Below the pieces are notes generated by a model, which searched no databases, was not told where the DNA came from, and saw only the letters and a list, made by a program, of their open reading frames with translations. A stretch of DNA of 64,000 bases from Nageia nagi (Eukaryota; Pinophyta): positions 121,210,001 to 121,274,000 of the forward strand of contig JBITNC010000001.1 in assembly GCA_050084985.1 (NCBI GenBank), written 5' to 3'. A program made the position numbers and the translations under genes. Of this stretch, positions 10,876 through 21,317 are shown one piece after another (positions within the stretch are counted from its first letter, which is position 1; each line of letters starts with the position of its first letter).

Positions 10876-11366
10876 TGTTGGAATGTATAATGCATTATTA
10901 TAAAGGTTTGTATTAAATCTTCTATGTAAGTTCATTAATACATAAAGGTATCATTTGATACCTTGAGTATTTAAGTGAATATGATAATGTAACTTGTCCT
11001 ACACCATGTCTAGAGCATGCCTCTTGGGTAAAAGGATATGCATATCATAATTTTGTACATTGGATAAAAGGTTGATCCTAAGAGAGATTTTATCTTATAA
11101 ATAGAAGGCTCCTCTTTGTGATCATACACCAATTATGAAGTAAATTTATGCTATAGGATAGAAGTGTAAGAGTTGAGATTAGGAGGATTCTAAGAGAGTT
11201 GTATTTGTGATTGAAGTAAAGATCTAGTTAGTGGATGTACTCCTAGTTGAAGGAACCACTTACATCTTATGTTGTGAGATTGCTTTGTAAGTTTGTTAGA
11301 TGTAATTGTGAGCTTTCATATAATCTTGGTTGATTAGGATTTGTCTTGTTAACGTTAGTTCCTTCA
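10876..11366 (+). repeat. 5' LTR of element A
   Basis: 491 bp, TGTTGGAATG to TTCCTTCA. U3 has an inverted repeat around AATACATAAAGGTATC / GATACCTTGAGTATT; TATAAATAG follows at 11096. The R/U5 part contains the 'AGTGGATGTACTCCTAG' segment shared by all members. Confidence 0.95.
11096..11103 (+). promoter_or_regulatory. TATA box in 5' LTR of element A
   Basis: TATAAATA, repeated at 19211-19218 in the 3' LTR and conserved in B, E and F. Confidence 0.75.
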
Positions 11367-11369
11367 AAT

Positions 11370-11381
11370 TGGTATCAGAGC
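11370..11381 (+). promoter_or_regulatory. Primer binding site of element A
   Basis: TGGTATCAGAGC, a perfect 12-base match to the complement of plant initiator-methionine tRNA 3' end, three bases after the LTR. Confidence 0.93.
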
Positions 11382-12479
11382 ACCTTGGAGGCTCCTCTCT
11401 ACATCCTTAGTGTTGAGGCTCTTCTTCAACAACTTGGAGGTCCTCATTCTTTATCTTTCACTCCATTGTGAGGTAAAAGTGCTTCAAAGGTATAACCTTC
11501 CTCTTCTCTTTATTTTGGATTACTAACATATTTTGTGAAATGTGTTAGTTTATTTTGCAAAATATGGTCAAAATAGCAATGCAATGCAATTTTTTTCACA
11601 CTAACCTCTTATGTTGTTAGCAATTTAAAAAAAAAATCCATATTCTTCTTTACATTTTGCAAGAGGAGATGCAGATTTTATTTAAGATGTATACTTTTTT
11701 TTGTACATTTATAGAATAAAAATCTTCTCCCTTTATGTTCTCATATGCCTTTGTGTTATGTAGTTTTAGAGACCATTGAAAGTGCATTTGATCAGTTAGA
11801 AATTTGGTCTCTTACATGCTCATAAGAAACCCATCATTGAAACCTTTCCCTTCTATTATGAAACATAAATATTAGATAGAGTTTTGATATTTTACCAACT
11901 AGCTTCATAACAATATAAACCTTGAATAACATTTGATTTATGATCTAATACATGATAACAGTAACACCTTTAATCTAAAACTTTAATGCTTGACATCAAA
12001 AACTCATCTCACAACTATTTCTCCCTCTTAGATGACATTATGCTAGTTGCTAACTATTAAGCCATTTTGCACCATAGTTCACTAGAAACCATTTCAATTC
12101 CAAACTATGCTTTTTGGTACAAGTATGAAGATTATACCTCTAATGTTTTGAACAACAAGCAATTTTAAACATGACATATCCATCTATCATTAGAAACTAT
12201 GGGTTCTTATTTCATGACTACATTGTTTTAAGGCTAAAAGGATAATAAGAATCATCTATGTTTTAACTATCATATGCGTCTGAAAGCAAGTCCTGCATAA
12301 AGGGCATCATGGACATTCCTCTTGAAATCCTTATTTCTAAAAAGATAACCTCAAAAAATTCTAGTGTATTGTAGAAAATCCAAAGCTTGTGTTTTACAAA
12401 CTCAGTAATGATGTGAGCCGCTCTTCTAGTAGCAAAGCAATTGGTCTCCTACCATGAAAAACTTGAATTGAGCTTATTC

Positions 12480-12640
12480 ACATGAATTTGCACCTCCTAC
12501 GGTTGAATAGTCATCCCATCGCCTCCTAAGTAAGAGTTGCCCACTTGAACCTCTCCTAATTGTTGCCACTCGGCCAAAAATCCCCTATACTCGCCACTCT
12601 GTCCAAGTTGTCCCAATGTACTACCTTCCATTTTATGACA
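12480..12640 (+). other. C-rich island in the leader of element A
   Basis: A short stretch rich in C (CACCTCCTACGG, CTCCTAAG, GCCACTCGG, TCGCCACTCTGTCC) inside otherwise AT-rich leader, about 1.1 kb after the primer site. Shortest island of the family; no similarity seen to the islands of B, E, F or G. Confidence 0.55.
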
Positions 12641-12999
12641 TGTTTTTTTTGCTTAAGACACCTCCTTTGTTTATTATTATTTTTTCTTTCCTATCTTGAT
12701 GTAGAGTAAAAAGGGGGAGCTCTCATTTAATGATTTTGTTGCTACAATTAAGTTTTTGCTTGCAAATCTTTCCATTTAGTTAAATCATCTTTTTTTTTTT
12801 AAATTGGAGTGTTTAGAGGAATATGATGTGCTTTAATGTATTTGATTTAGAGTGCTTAGATGAAAAGTTGCATTAATAGCTGAGTCAATTAAATGGGTTA
12901 TCATCATTTCCTCTCAAAGTGTTTATTTTTTATATCAAATAATTAAAGAGGAATTTTTTTTCTTTTCGGCATTATTTTCTAAAAATAGAAAATATTTTT

Positions 13000-13036
13000 A
13001 ATATATATATAAAGAGAGAGAGAGAGAAAGAGAGAT
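13000..13036 (+). repeat. (TA)n(GA)n microsatellite
   Basis: Five TA units followed by a GA-rich run in the leader of element A. Confidence 0.9.
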
Positions 13037-13239
13037 ATTTTTATGCCTAGAAGTAAAAATCTTTAATCTTGATAGTTAGAGATATTATGAACATTTTACT
13101 TAAGATATGTATGTTTCAATGCTTAGAAGTAAATTTTTAAGCATGAAATTACTTAGTTAAAAGTATCATTTTTTTCCTTAGTTAAAATTATAAAGTTAAA
13201 CTAGCATGCTTATTCAAGTATTTATTGTAGGGATCCATT

Positions 13240-13279
13240 TTAAGTAAAAGAGGGGGAGATTTTATAATTCTTTACTTAA
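13240..13279 (+). repeat. Conserved stem with purine tract in the leader of element A
   Basis: Arms TTAAGTAAA (13240-13248) and TTTACTTAA (13271-13279) enclose AGAGGGGGAGATTTT. The purine run resembles a polypurine tract. Same structure in E; weaker in F and B. Confidence 0.6.
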
Positions 13280-14343
13280 TTTTTTTAGATCCTCATATTG
13301 CATAGATTTTAAGTCTTTCTAAAATCCTTATGCAAATATGGACTTGAAAATGATGCATGCTAAGTATTTATCTTTATTTCTTATGCAAAGTTAATGAACT
13401 TGTACAAACTATGGAAATGATGCCTTTTCTAATTTTTTTTTACCTTATGCAAAGTTAATGAATGGACTTGTGCAAATTATGGAATTAATGCATGAGTATT
13501 TATTTTTTTTGCAAATTTAACTTGTGCAAACTTATGGACCTATGTAAAAATGTTCTCTATGGGTGAGTAAGCAAAACCCATTGGACTCTTAAGGTTCCAT
13601 GTTATGGATGGATGATGTTCAATTTTATGCTTTTTTACTTCATGTTTCACATCTTATTTTATTTACTTATACAAAAATTGCAAACATTGATATGAACAAC
13701 CCCTAAAATGAACACATCCGCATGTACATTCTACAACATGACTTGTTTGGAAAGTCATGAGGTGAGGACAGGTGGACTAGAGCTTTTAAGTTTGATAATC
13801 CAAATGGTGAAAAGTTTGTACTTCTCAATTGCTCTTAAATTTTTTGTTAGTTTGAATTTAACTCCAATAGGTGGATAGGTATGTGTGTAGTGATACCATA
13901 TATCCACATATCTATTTAAAAATTATCCTGATAACCTAGGAGAACAACTTGAAATCTAATCAAGATTAATAATATGATTGATCCAATAAATATCAAAATC
14001 TTAAAAAATAGTTAGCACTTCTCCTTATGAAAGTATATTGCTGCTCAAGGGGAACTGGTTGAGGATTGGTAAGACCTTGGTTTCTCTTATGTGGGCATCT
14101 AAGTGAATGCCTAATTTTAGATAAAAAAATAAGCTTCAACAATATCATTCTACATCTACGATTCTTAAGATGAGAAATGTATTTGGGTACATAGGTTATT
14201 ATTTAAATTGTAAAATATTTGCACTTGTAAATCAAATCAAGCATGTCTTTAGTATTAAATATAACATTTATTATTTATTTGGTTAACATTTAATATTGTT
14301 TATTGAAACCACATGCTTATTATTTCACATTCTTGTGTAGCAA

Positions 14344-15270
14344 ATGGAAGAATTATTTTTACCCAAACATATTTTTGATGGTTCTAACTATAGGATTTGA
14401 AAACTTCGGATCAGAGCTGAATTACAAGCAAGGAAGCTTTGGCAAATAATAAATGAGAACCTTGTACCTCCTATAGATGAGAAGGCACTAGAAGCTTACA
14501 ACATGAAGAATGAGTTGGTAATCTCTATGATTTACCATGTAGTTTTAGATAATGTGCTCCTAATGATTTCTTCTTTAACCTGATAAAGAAAACTTGGGAT
14601 AAGCTTAACAAATATACCTTGGTTCAAATTTTCAAGAAGGTTTACCATTCTCCAAAAGTTGATTCAATTTTATCAAAAAAAGATGAAAATATGACTATCT
14701 ACTTGAACAAAATTATTGATCTAAAGATCCAACTTGTTACTTATAGGTGCAATTGAATTAATAATGAGTTCATGGTTTTCATCATTCTTCAAAGTTTTTT
14801 TTCAAAATTTAAAACTTTGTGATGGTTATGAAAATAAGACTTGATGAAGAGAGTCTTCTCCTTTGAAAACCTTTCAAGGCACCTTTTGAAACATAAAAAA
14901 ACCCTTAACAATAAGGTGTTGATTTCTTTTCTTAAAGATAATAACATTACTCTTGGAGCAACCAAAACTTCTTTTAAGAAGAAGTTCAACCATCAAAAGA
15001 AATCTTATCTTTCTTCCTTTAAAAGTTTGAGAAAAGAGGCAATGGCTACAACAGTAGCAGAAATAATAAAAACAACCATAGTAGCAAAAATAATGACAAC
15101 AACCACTTCATGCAAAGAGATGGAAAGGGTAAAGTAAATATTCCTTATCCTAAGGAAAGGTTTGATGGTGATTGTAACTATTGTGGTATTCAAGGTCATA
15201 AAGAAGTTAATTACTACAAAAATAAAAGAGAAAAAAAGAATATTTATGCTGATTTTATGCAGTGCTTTAT
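14344..15270 (+). pseudogene. gag of element A
   Basis: Starts MEELFLPKHIFDGSNY directly after the predicted acceptor; residue 19 is a stop (TGA) where copia gag has Trp. It continues LRIRAELQARKLWQIINEN and, in other frames, LGDNVLLMISS-like and HLLKHKKTLNNKVLISFLKD (14841 onward). The zinc knuckle near 15170-15215 reads CNYCGIQGHKEVNYY: the last Cys is replaced by Tyr. Capsid and RNA-binding protein of the particle, dead here. Confidence 0.9.
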
Positions 15271-15279
15271 GCCATGTCT

Positions 15280-15740
15280 CACTCTTTTTCATCTGAATGG
15301 ATTGTTGATTCTGGTTGCACTAATCACCTATGCTTTGAAAAAAAAAAATTGAAAACTTTCACAAGTATAAAAAGGATGCAATTGTGATAGGTGACAACTC
15401 TACCCTTGAAGTTCAAAGAATTAGAAGTGTGCTAATTCATAAAAATATTTTTAAAAATGTTCTTTATTTCTTAAGTTAAGAATAAACCTTCTCTCCATGA
15501 TCCAAGTTACTAGAAAAGGGTACTCTTTTGAGTTTGATTCTCAATCCTGATGCATTAAGAAAAACTTACCACTTTGATTAAAGGATCTGTAAAAGATAAC
15601 CTCTATATTATGGATCAAATTTTATCAAAGATGTGTCTTGCTTCTAGTGTGTATTCTAAAGATAATCTTTAACACCATCGTTTAGGGCACTTTAACCACA
15701 AGAGTATTCAAATTATGAAAGACTAAGAACTTATGAAAGG
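15280..15740 (+). pseudogene. Protease and GAG-pre-integrase of element A
   Basis: EWIVDSGCTNHLCFEK starts at 15295; DSG at 15307-15315 is the aspartic protease active site. It continues DAIVIGDNSTLEVQRIRSVL. After frame changes, LLSMIQVTRKGYSFEFDSQS and HHRLGHFNHKSIQIMKD (broken) mark the pre-integrase region at 15480-15730. Protease would cut the Gag-Pol polyprotein. Confidence 0.9.
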
Positions 15741-15779
15741 TTTGATTTAATTTTTCTTTCGATTAGTCTATGCAAGAAG

Positions 15780-16588
15780 TGCATTCTTGGTAAGATGCAT
15801 AGATAAAAATTTGAAAAAGATAAAATAACAAAGCATCTTAACCTCTTCAACTTGTGCATTCAAATTTGATGGGTTCATTTCAAACTAAATCATTTGGAGT
15901 AGCATCTTACGTCTTGACCTTCATTGATGATTTAGTAAGATGACCTTTAGGATCTACTTGAGCACAAGGACCAAACCTTTGAGAGTTTTAAGGTTTTTAA
16001 AACTTTTATTAAGAATCAAACTAACTTTAAAATCAAAATATTAAAATCAAATAATATGAGAATATAATAGTAAGAGTTTAATGATTATTATGTTAAGTAT
16101 AGAATCAAGAGATAGTTTACAATTCCTTACACTCTTCAGCAGAATGATATTACCAAAAAAAATAGAACAATTATAGATATGATTAGATGCATATTGGGTA
16201 ATTTTTTAAATTCTTATAAGGTGAAGCTATGAGCACTACTATTTACATCTTGAATAGATGTTTCACAAAAGTCATTCAGAGTAAAACTATTTTTAAGGCA
16301 TGGTCAAGAAGAAAACCTAACATTTCTCATCTTAGGGTGTTTGGCTATGAAACATTATCTTACATTATTTTTGAAAAAAAAAAGTTGGATAAAAAAATTG
16401 AAAAATGTATTTTTATGAATTATAACAGTCAGCATAGAGGTAACAGGCTCTACTCTTCAACCTATAAAGTAGTGTTCATTTTAAAGGATGTAAAGTTCAA
16501 TGAACTTCCTAAAGAATCTACTTTTAATGAAGATGTTGATGATCTACGAGACTCTTTATTGCTCCTAACTGGTTGGATATTGATGTAG
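15780..16588 (+). pseudogene. Integrase of element A
   Basis: QPLQLVHSNLMGSFQTKSFG and SYVLTFIDDLV (catalytic D region) at 15840-15940; KTFIKNQTNFKIKILKSNN follows, corresponding to the second Asp region with D changed to N. An open stretch 16229-16588 carries AWSRRKPNISHLRVFGYE, the copia C-terminal signature. Several stops. It would insert the cDNA into the genome and generate the 5-bp duplication seen around this element. Confidence 0.9.
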
Positions 16589-16689
16589 ATAAATCATCTC
16601 AAAAATAAAATTCTCCAATACAAAGGGTAATAAGAAGCATGACCTTGAATAAATCTTTATTGCCAATATTGACAATAAGCATGAGCTCT

Positions 16690-17640
16690 CAACCTTCAAA
16701 GAAGCTTCTAAGCATAAGTGTTGAATGGAAGCCATGAAAATGGAGTATGAGGAGCTTATGAAAAATAAAACTTGAGTCTTGGTTCCTTATCTCAATGAAA
16801 ATAATATGATTGGCAATAAGTGGATCTATAAGGTTAAGTTCAATTCAGTTGAAGATATTAAGAAATACAAGGTAAAATTAGTAGCTAAAAGTTTTGCTCA
16901 AAAATACGATGTAGATTATGAGAAAACTTTTATTCTCATGGTAAAGATGCCTACTATGAGAGTTATTCTTGCTCTTTCTGTAGCTTAAGGATGGAAAGTT
17001 TTTCAACTTAACATCAAGAGTGCATTTCTCAATGGTGACTTAGATGTGAAAATCTTTATGAATCAACTAGAAGGGTTTATTATGGAAGGTAAAGTGTTCT
17101 TTGTGTGCAAGATAAAAAAATTATTGTATGGACTTAAAAAAGCACCTAGAGCCTGGTACAGAAAGATTTTAAGATACTTTGCAAATATTAGATTCTCCAA
17201 GTGTTTTTTTATTCTAATTTATATGTGCTCCATCAAGAAAAAGATGTGGTTTTGATTTTCTTTTATATAGATGATCTTTTGATTACTAGGAACAATATAA
17301 AATTATTTAAGAGTGCATATCCAAACTTAAAGCAACATTTGAAATGATTGATCTTGTTTTTTTGCACTACTATCTTAGAATGCAAATGTATCAATATAAA
17401 TATTGTACTTATATCAATCAATCTAAGTATATATCAAACATCTTGTTGCAATCTTAATCTCTTCTAGAATCACTATTTCTCTAAGCTCCAACTCTCAGTT
17501 AGCTGATGCTACAGCTTACAGATAATTAATTGGTAATCTTTTATATTTGACTATATCTAGATTAGATATCACCTTTGTAGTGAATTTGATAGCAAGATTC
17601 ATGTATAAACCTTATGTTGAGCATTTCAATGCTTTTAAGC
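16690..17640 (+). pseudogene. Reverse transcriptase of element A
   Basis: MIGNKWIYKVKFNSVED at 16808, then KLLYGLKKAPRAWYRKILRY at 17120-17180 and, after a frameshift around 17210, FYIDDLLITR at about 17262 (YVDD with V to I). AYR*LIGNLLYLTISRLDI-like sequence ends the domain near 17580. Stops interrupt at 16987 and elsewhere. Confidence 0.93.
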
Positions 17641-17689
17641 AAATCTTGAGGTATGTTACATGGACTAAGGATCTTACCTCAAGTATTCC

Positions 17690-18189
17690 AAGTTACCCTT
17701 ATTTGTTTTCTTTAGATTCTTAGATTCTGACTATGGAAGAAATAGAGATAATAAGAAGTCAACTTTTCATATATGTTTAGCATTGGTTCAGGTGCTATCT
17801 CTTAGGTTTCTAAGAAGTAACCTATTATTTCTTTTTCTATCATAAAAGCCAAATATCATGCCATATCTATTGTAGCTCAAGAAACCATTTGGCTAAGGCA
17901 TATTTTGAAAGAAATTAGTATGATCAAGGTGGCTCATCTTTATTTTTTCAGATAATCAATCAGCTATTTCTTAACTAAGAATCTGTATTTTATCAAATAA
18001 CAAAATATGTAAAAATCTATGTCCATTTTATCAAGAAGAATATTCTTGATGACATCATACACCTAGAGTATTGTCCATCCACTTTGAACTCTATTAATTT
18101 ATTCACTAAGCCCCTCCTAGAAGCTTAGTTCTATAAGCTTAAGGATGCTATTGGATTGGTGAAGTTGTCCTCAAGGGGAGTGAAGTTTG
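17690..18189 (+). pseudogene. RNase H and end of pol of element A
   Basis: SDYGRNRDNKKSTFHI and AKYHAISIVAQETIWLRHIL (with frameshift) are RNase H motifs; YVKIYVHFIKKNILDDIIHLEY, LFTKPLLEA and FYKLKDAIGLVKLSSRG form the conserved C-terminus of plant copia pol. Pol ends at about 18180, just after a 'TCAAGGGGAGTGAAG' purine segment. Confidence 0.9.
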
Positions 18190-18980
18190 AATTATTGTGT
18201 TGAATTCATGTTTATGATGACAACTTCATCCCTAGGAGGATTTTATGCCTGTATAGTGTTGATTTTATTGTACACCTTTATGGTAAGTTCGTTTTGCATA
18301 AAAAATTTATGCAAATTGGCCAATCTAGCATTGTTCAATTATACATATGTGAGGAACTCTTATGTGTCTTTTGGCACTATTCAGTTATCCATATGTGAGG
18401 AACTCATATGTGCATACTCTTTTTGGTCAATCTAGCACTGTTCAGTTATCCATGTGTGAGGAACTCTTATGTGTCTTTTGGCGTTGTTCAATTATCCATA
18501 TGTGAGGAACTCATATGTGCTTGATCTATTTTGTAATGATAATCAAACATGTTTTATATATAGCAAAGGTGACTAAGTTTTTGGCATGGCATCTTCGTGA
18601 CTTATAGTGCACCATTGATTAGTTCATGATGCAATTTGTGTGATTCATCTATCCTTGTTGATATGAATATAATGCATCTAACTGATCTTGTTATTTGAGT
18701 TGCTTATAAATTGTAGGTTCCTTTAAGATTACATGTTGCTTACCTCAAGTATGCAAGCTCTTGGAGACTCTTCTATGACTTCTAGTTGGATGACTACTTC
18801 ATGTACATTGAAACTGGTTATGGTTAATGATTGTATTTGGTAAAGTAGTGAATCTCAAATTAGATTTTTTTACTTCACAAATATGTAAAAAGTTCTTATA
18901 TTTGTTGTATCTATTTGGAGGAGAACTCTTTTACTTTGTCTTCCTCTTCTCTCTTACTTGCTTTATCTCAATATTGCATT
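18190..18980 (+). other. 3' untranslated region of element A with tandem hairpin units
   Basis: About 0.8 kb between pol and 3' LTR. Between 18324 and 18520 a unit with core ATATGTGAGGAACTCATATG occurs four times as two about 107-bp dimers; CATATGTGAG and CTCATATG can pair (18390-18410). B has one dimer only (54205-54285). The rest is AT-rich and alignable with 54300-54740 in B and 42045-42355 in G. Confidence 0.75.
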
Positions 18981-18989
18981 AAGGGAAAG
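18981..18989 (+). promoter_or_regulatory. Polypurine tract of element A
   Basis: AAGGGAAAG directly before the 3' LTR; primer for plus-strand DNA. B has AAAGGGAG, G has AAGGAGAG. Confidence 0.85.
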
Positions 18990-19482
18990 TGTTGGAATAT
19001 ATAATGTATTATTGTAAAGTTTTGTATTAAATTTTCTATGTAAGTTCACTAATACTTAAGGTTATCATTTGATACCTTAAGTATTTAAGTGAATATGATA
19101 ATGTAACTTGTCCTACAATCCATGTCATGAGCATGCCCTTGGGTAAAAGGATGTGCATGTCATATTTTTATACATTGGATAAAAGGGTGATCTAAAGAGA
19201 GATTTTGACTTATAAATAGAAGGCTCCCTCTTTATGATCATACATCAATTATGGACTAAAGTTATGCTATAGGATAGAAGTATAGAAGTTGAGATTATGG
19301 AAGATTATAAGAGAGTTGTATTTGTGATTGAAGTAAAGATCTAGTTAGTGGATGTACTCCTAGTTGGAGGAACCACTTACATCTTGTGTTGTGAGATTGC
19401 TTTGTGAGTTTGGTAGATTTAATTATGAGCTTTCATATGATATTGGTTGATTAGAAATTTCTTGTTAGTGTTAGTTCCTTTA
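18990..19482 (+). repeat. 3' LTR of element A
   Basis: 493 bp, TGTTGGAATA to TTCCTTTA (5' copy ends TTCA). U3 inverted repeat AATACTTAAGGTTATC / GATACCTTAAGTATT is well kept; TATAAATA at 19211. Confidence 0.95.
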
Positions 19483-19487
19483 GGAAG
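19483..19487 (+). repeat. Target-site duplication of element A, right copy
   Basis: GGAAG, identical to 10871-10875. Confidence 0.9.
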
Positions 19488-19488
19488 T

Positions 19489-20010
19489 AGTTTAGCACTC
19501 AACGTTGGGCACCAAGGAGCTTGGGCACCCAACATTGGGAAAGAAGGAGAATTGGCAAAAGAAGAACCTTGGATCAGCCATGTTGACACCCTAAAAAGGT
19601 ATGACAGTGATTTTAATTTTTATAATAATAATTCAAAAGTTTTACATGGTGTTGTTGAAAGAAATAATATTGGGGAGAAAGAGAAAAGAGCCATTATTTT
19701 TTTAGATTTGGTTTTGGGATATAGTAATGAGAAAGGTGAAGAGCATGAGCTTAGCATGAAAGAAGATAAAGATTGTAAAGAAGGGAATACTATTTTAGAT
19801 CTTATAAAATCAAAAATCATTGTATCCCCACATGAGGTATATCAAGTAGAGCTACAAGATGTTTCATTCAGAATGCAATCACCCCTATTTGTTGAGAATG
19901 TAGTAAGAAACAAGAAGCTTAATGTAGATATGAATGTTAAAAATTTTCAATCAGCTTGTGAGTATGCATATACTAGTTTCATGCCTTTGGTTTCAAGGTG
20001 TGACATGTGA
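19489..20010 (+). CDS. Open frame of element C right of A, with decamer repeats (unknown function)
   Basis: Open for about 174 codons from the A boundary. It begins with two repeat decamers in this frame (ALNVGHQGAW, APNIGKEGEL), then NFYNNNSKVLHGVVERNNIG, a Lys/Glu-rich part (SNEKGEEHELSMKEDKDCKE) and ends SFMPLVSRCDM. The original start is lost: upstream C sequence is in a different frame on the other side of A. No known domain recognised; a gag-like or captured gene piece are both possible. The next frame begins 43 bp downstream. Confidence 0.5.
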   Translation, partial: SLALNVGHQGAWAPNIGKEGELAKEEPWISHVDTLKRYDSDFNFYNNNSKVLHGVVERNNIGEKEKRAIIFLDLVLGYSNEKGEEHELSMKEDKDCKEGNTILDLIKSKIIVSPHEVYQVELQDVSFRMQSPLFVENVVRNKKLNVDMNVKNFQSACEYAYTSFMPLVSRCDM

Positions 20011-20053
20011 ACGAATTAATTCTTCATGAGAATTGCAATAGAATTCTAACTCC

Positions 20054-20806
20054 ATGGGATTTTGGTGTGTTAGCACACAATGGGAGATTTGGAAGGTTCG
20101 AGGTGTCCATAGGGATTGTCTTAAAGGTTGCAATTATGATTATTTGAAAACATGGGAGGAGACAACAAGGGTTGCAAATTGGAGAGCAAAAACTATTCTT
20201 TGGGTTGCATATATTTATGACTCGACTACTTTTAGAACTGAGTATGGTACTAGTTTGAGGGATGCATTTGGAAGTATGTTGGTAAAGGGGATTGTTCTTG
20301 GCATCTTATTGACTATTTTGAGGCTTTCCCACTTGCTAATCTTTTGTATAGATTTTAGGGCTACATCCATGCCACTTCTTCAAGGTAAAATGATAGGATT
20401 AATGTTGGAAGAAAGGATTGTTTTTGTGATGCATGAGACTGTATCTACATGCTTTTATTCGAAGACTATTTTTCATGAATTAAGGATTGAAATTGATGAC
20501 ACATTGGTTACTGTTAGTGGATGTATTGTTATTGGATGCCTTGATGATGGTTTAAGTATTGATAACTATGATTTAATGGCTGCATTTGATAATGAATGGA
20601 CTATTGAGCATTGCATGGGATTTTGGGGCTACGCTTGGCTTGTTGATGGCATCTCAAGAATAAGTGTTTTACTTGCTATTTGCACACAATTGGAGATTCC
20701 ATGGATGACTTTCCTTGTACTATTTGGGGATATTTTTGGAGAACCCAAGTTGACAACTTCCTTGTCCATTGTAGAGGTTGTTATCATATGTTTGTATGAT
20801 GCATGA
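20054..20806 (+). CDS. 250-codon open frame of element C (unknown function)
   Basis: Longest unbroken plus-strand frame in the C/D elements. Starts MGFWCVSTQWEIWKVRGVHR; includes NYDYLKTWEETTRVANWRAK, a hydrophobic stretch LVKGIVLGILLTILRLSHLL and a Leu/Ile-rich C-terminus. I recognise no domain and no RT, integrase or nucleocapsid motif. In an alternative frame at the start, TPWDFGVLAHNGRFGRFEVS looks equally protein-like, so a frameshift near 20110 is possible and the open length may be partly chance. It sits mid-interior of C, followed by two smaller overlapping open stretches (20834-21213). Confidence 0.4.
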   Translation: MGFWCVSTQWEIWKVRGVHRDCLKGCNYDYLKTWEETTRVANWRAKTILWVAYIYDSTTFRTEYGTSLRDAFGSMLVKGIVLGILLTILRLSHLLIFCIDFRATSMPLLQGKMIGLMLEERIVFVMHETVSTCFYSKTIFHELRIEIDDTLVTVSGCIVIGCLDDGLSIDNYDLMAAFDNEWTIEHCMGFWGYAWLVDGISRISVLLAICTQLEIPWMTFLVLFGDIFGEPKLTTSLSIVEVVIICLYDA

Positions 20807-20833
20807 GGAATATTAGGGACTGATTTTGAGCCA

Positions 20834-21213
20834 TTGTATGCTTATTTCCATTCCAAACCTAAGTATCATACACTTGGTAATTTTTGGAAGGAAATGTTTA
20901 CTTCTGAGTGGGTGTTCATTAGATCCCATTCTTGCTCCATCCTACATGATTTGAAGACTCTATTGCATCAAGAGAAATCAATAATGGTTGGGGGAATTGC
21001 CACCCCAAGTTTACACTCCATGTTGTGCTCATCATGGATAGCATCAAGAAGCAGGGGACTATTGATTTTTTAGACCTATTTAGTGACTTTGAGCATATGG
21101 GAAAGATCACATATTCTTGTAAATTGATAGTAGCTTGCATGCATGTTGGGGTGTTGATTTCATCTCCCTTTGAATATGATGTTTATTTTTTAGGATTGTT
21201 GTACACACCTTGA
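20834..21213 (+). pseudogene. Tail of the element C open region
   Basis: Open stretches 20834-21073 (AYFHSKPKYHTLGNFWKEMF) and 21025-21213 (IDFLDLFSDFEHMGKITYSC) overlap in different frames. Both look protein-like, so one frame probably shifted into the other. No recognised family. Confidence 0.3.
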
Positions 21214-21317
21214 GGTTGCATTTGTTGGACGCATGTTGAGAATTTGGGAGGATTATCTTACCACATGGGCCTTCAAAGAGCTAGGCATGCTACATAAGGT
21301 TGTTGGGAGCATAAGCT

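Larger units (their letters stand above)
11473..14340 (+). other. Predicted leader intron of element A
   Basis: Donor TTGTGAG|GTAAAAGT begins at 11473, about 90 nt after the primer site; acceptor TTATTTCACATTCTTGTGTAG ends at 14340, three bases before the gag ATG. The 2868 bp between contain no pol-like sequence, many ATGs and stops, poly-T runs, a (TA)n(GA)n tract, the conserved stem and a C-rich island. Both splice signals recur in E and F, the acceptor in B and the donor in G. If unspliced, ribosomes would have to pass nearly 3 kb of leader to reach gag. No RNA evidence is available here. Confidence 0.65.
10876..19482 (+). mobile_element. Element A: complete but decayed Ty1/copia retrotransposon
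   Basis: 8.6 kb with both LTRs (10876-11366, 18990-19482), perfect 5-bp target duplication GGAAG, iMet-type primer site, 2.9-kb leader, gag, protease, integrase, RT, RNase H in copia order, about 0.8 kb of 3' untranslated sequence and a purine tract. It is the reference copy for the family here. Frameshifts and stops occur in every domain. The LTRs match at roughly nine positions in ten by eye, an old insertion although it is the innermost of the nest. Confidence 0.95.
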
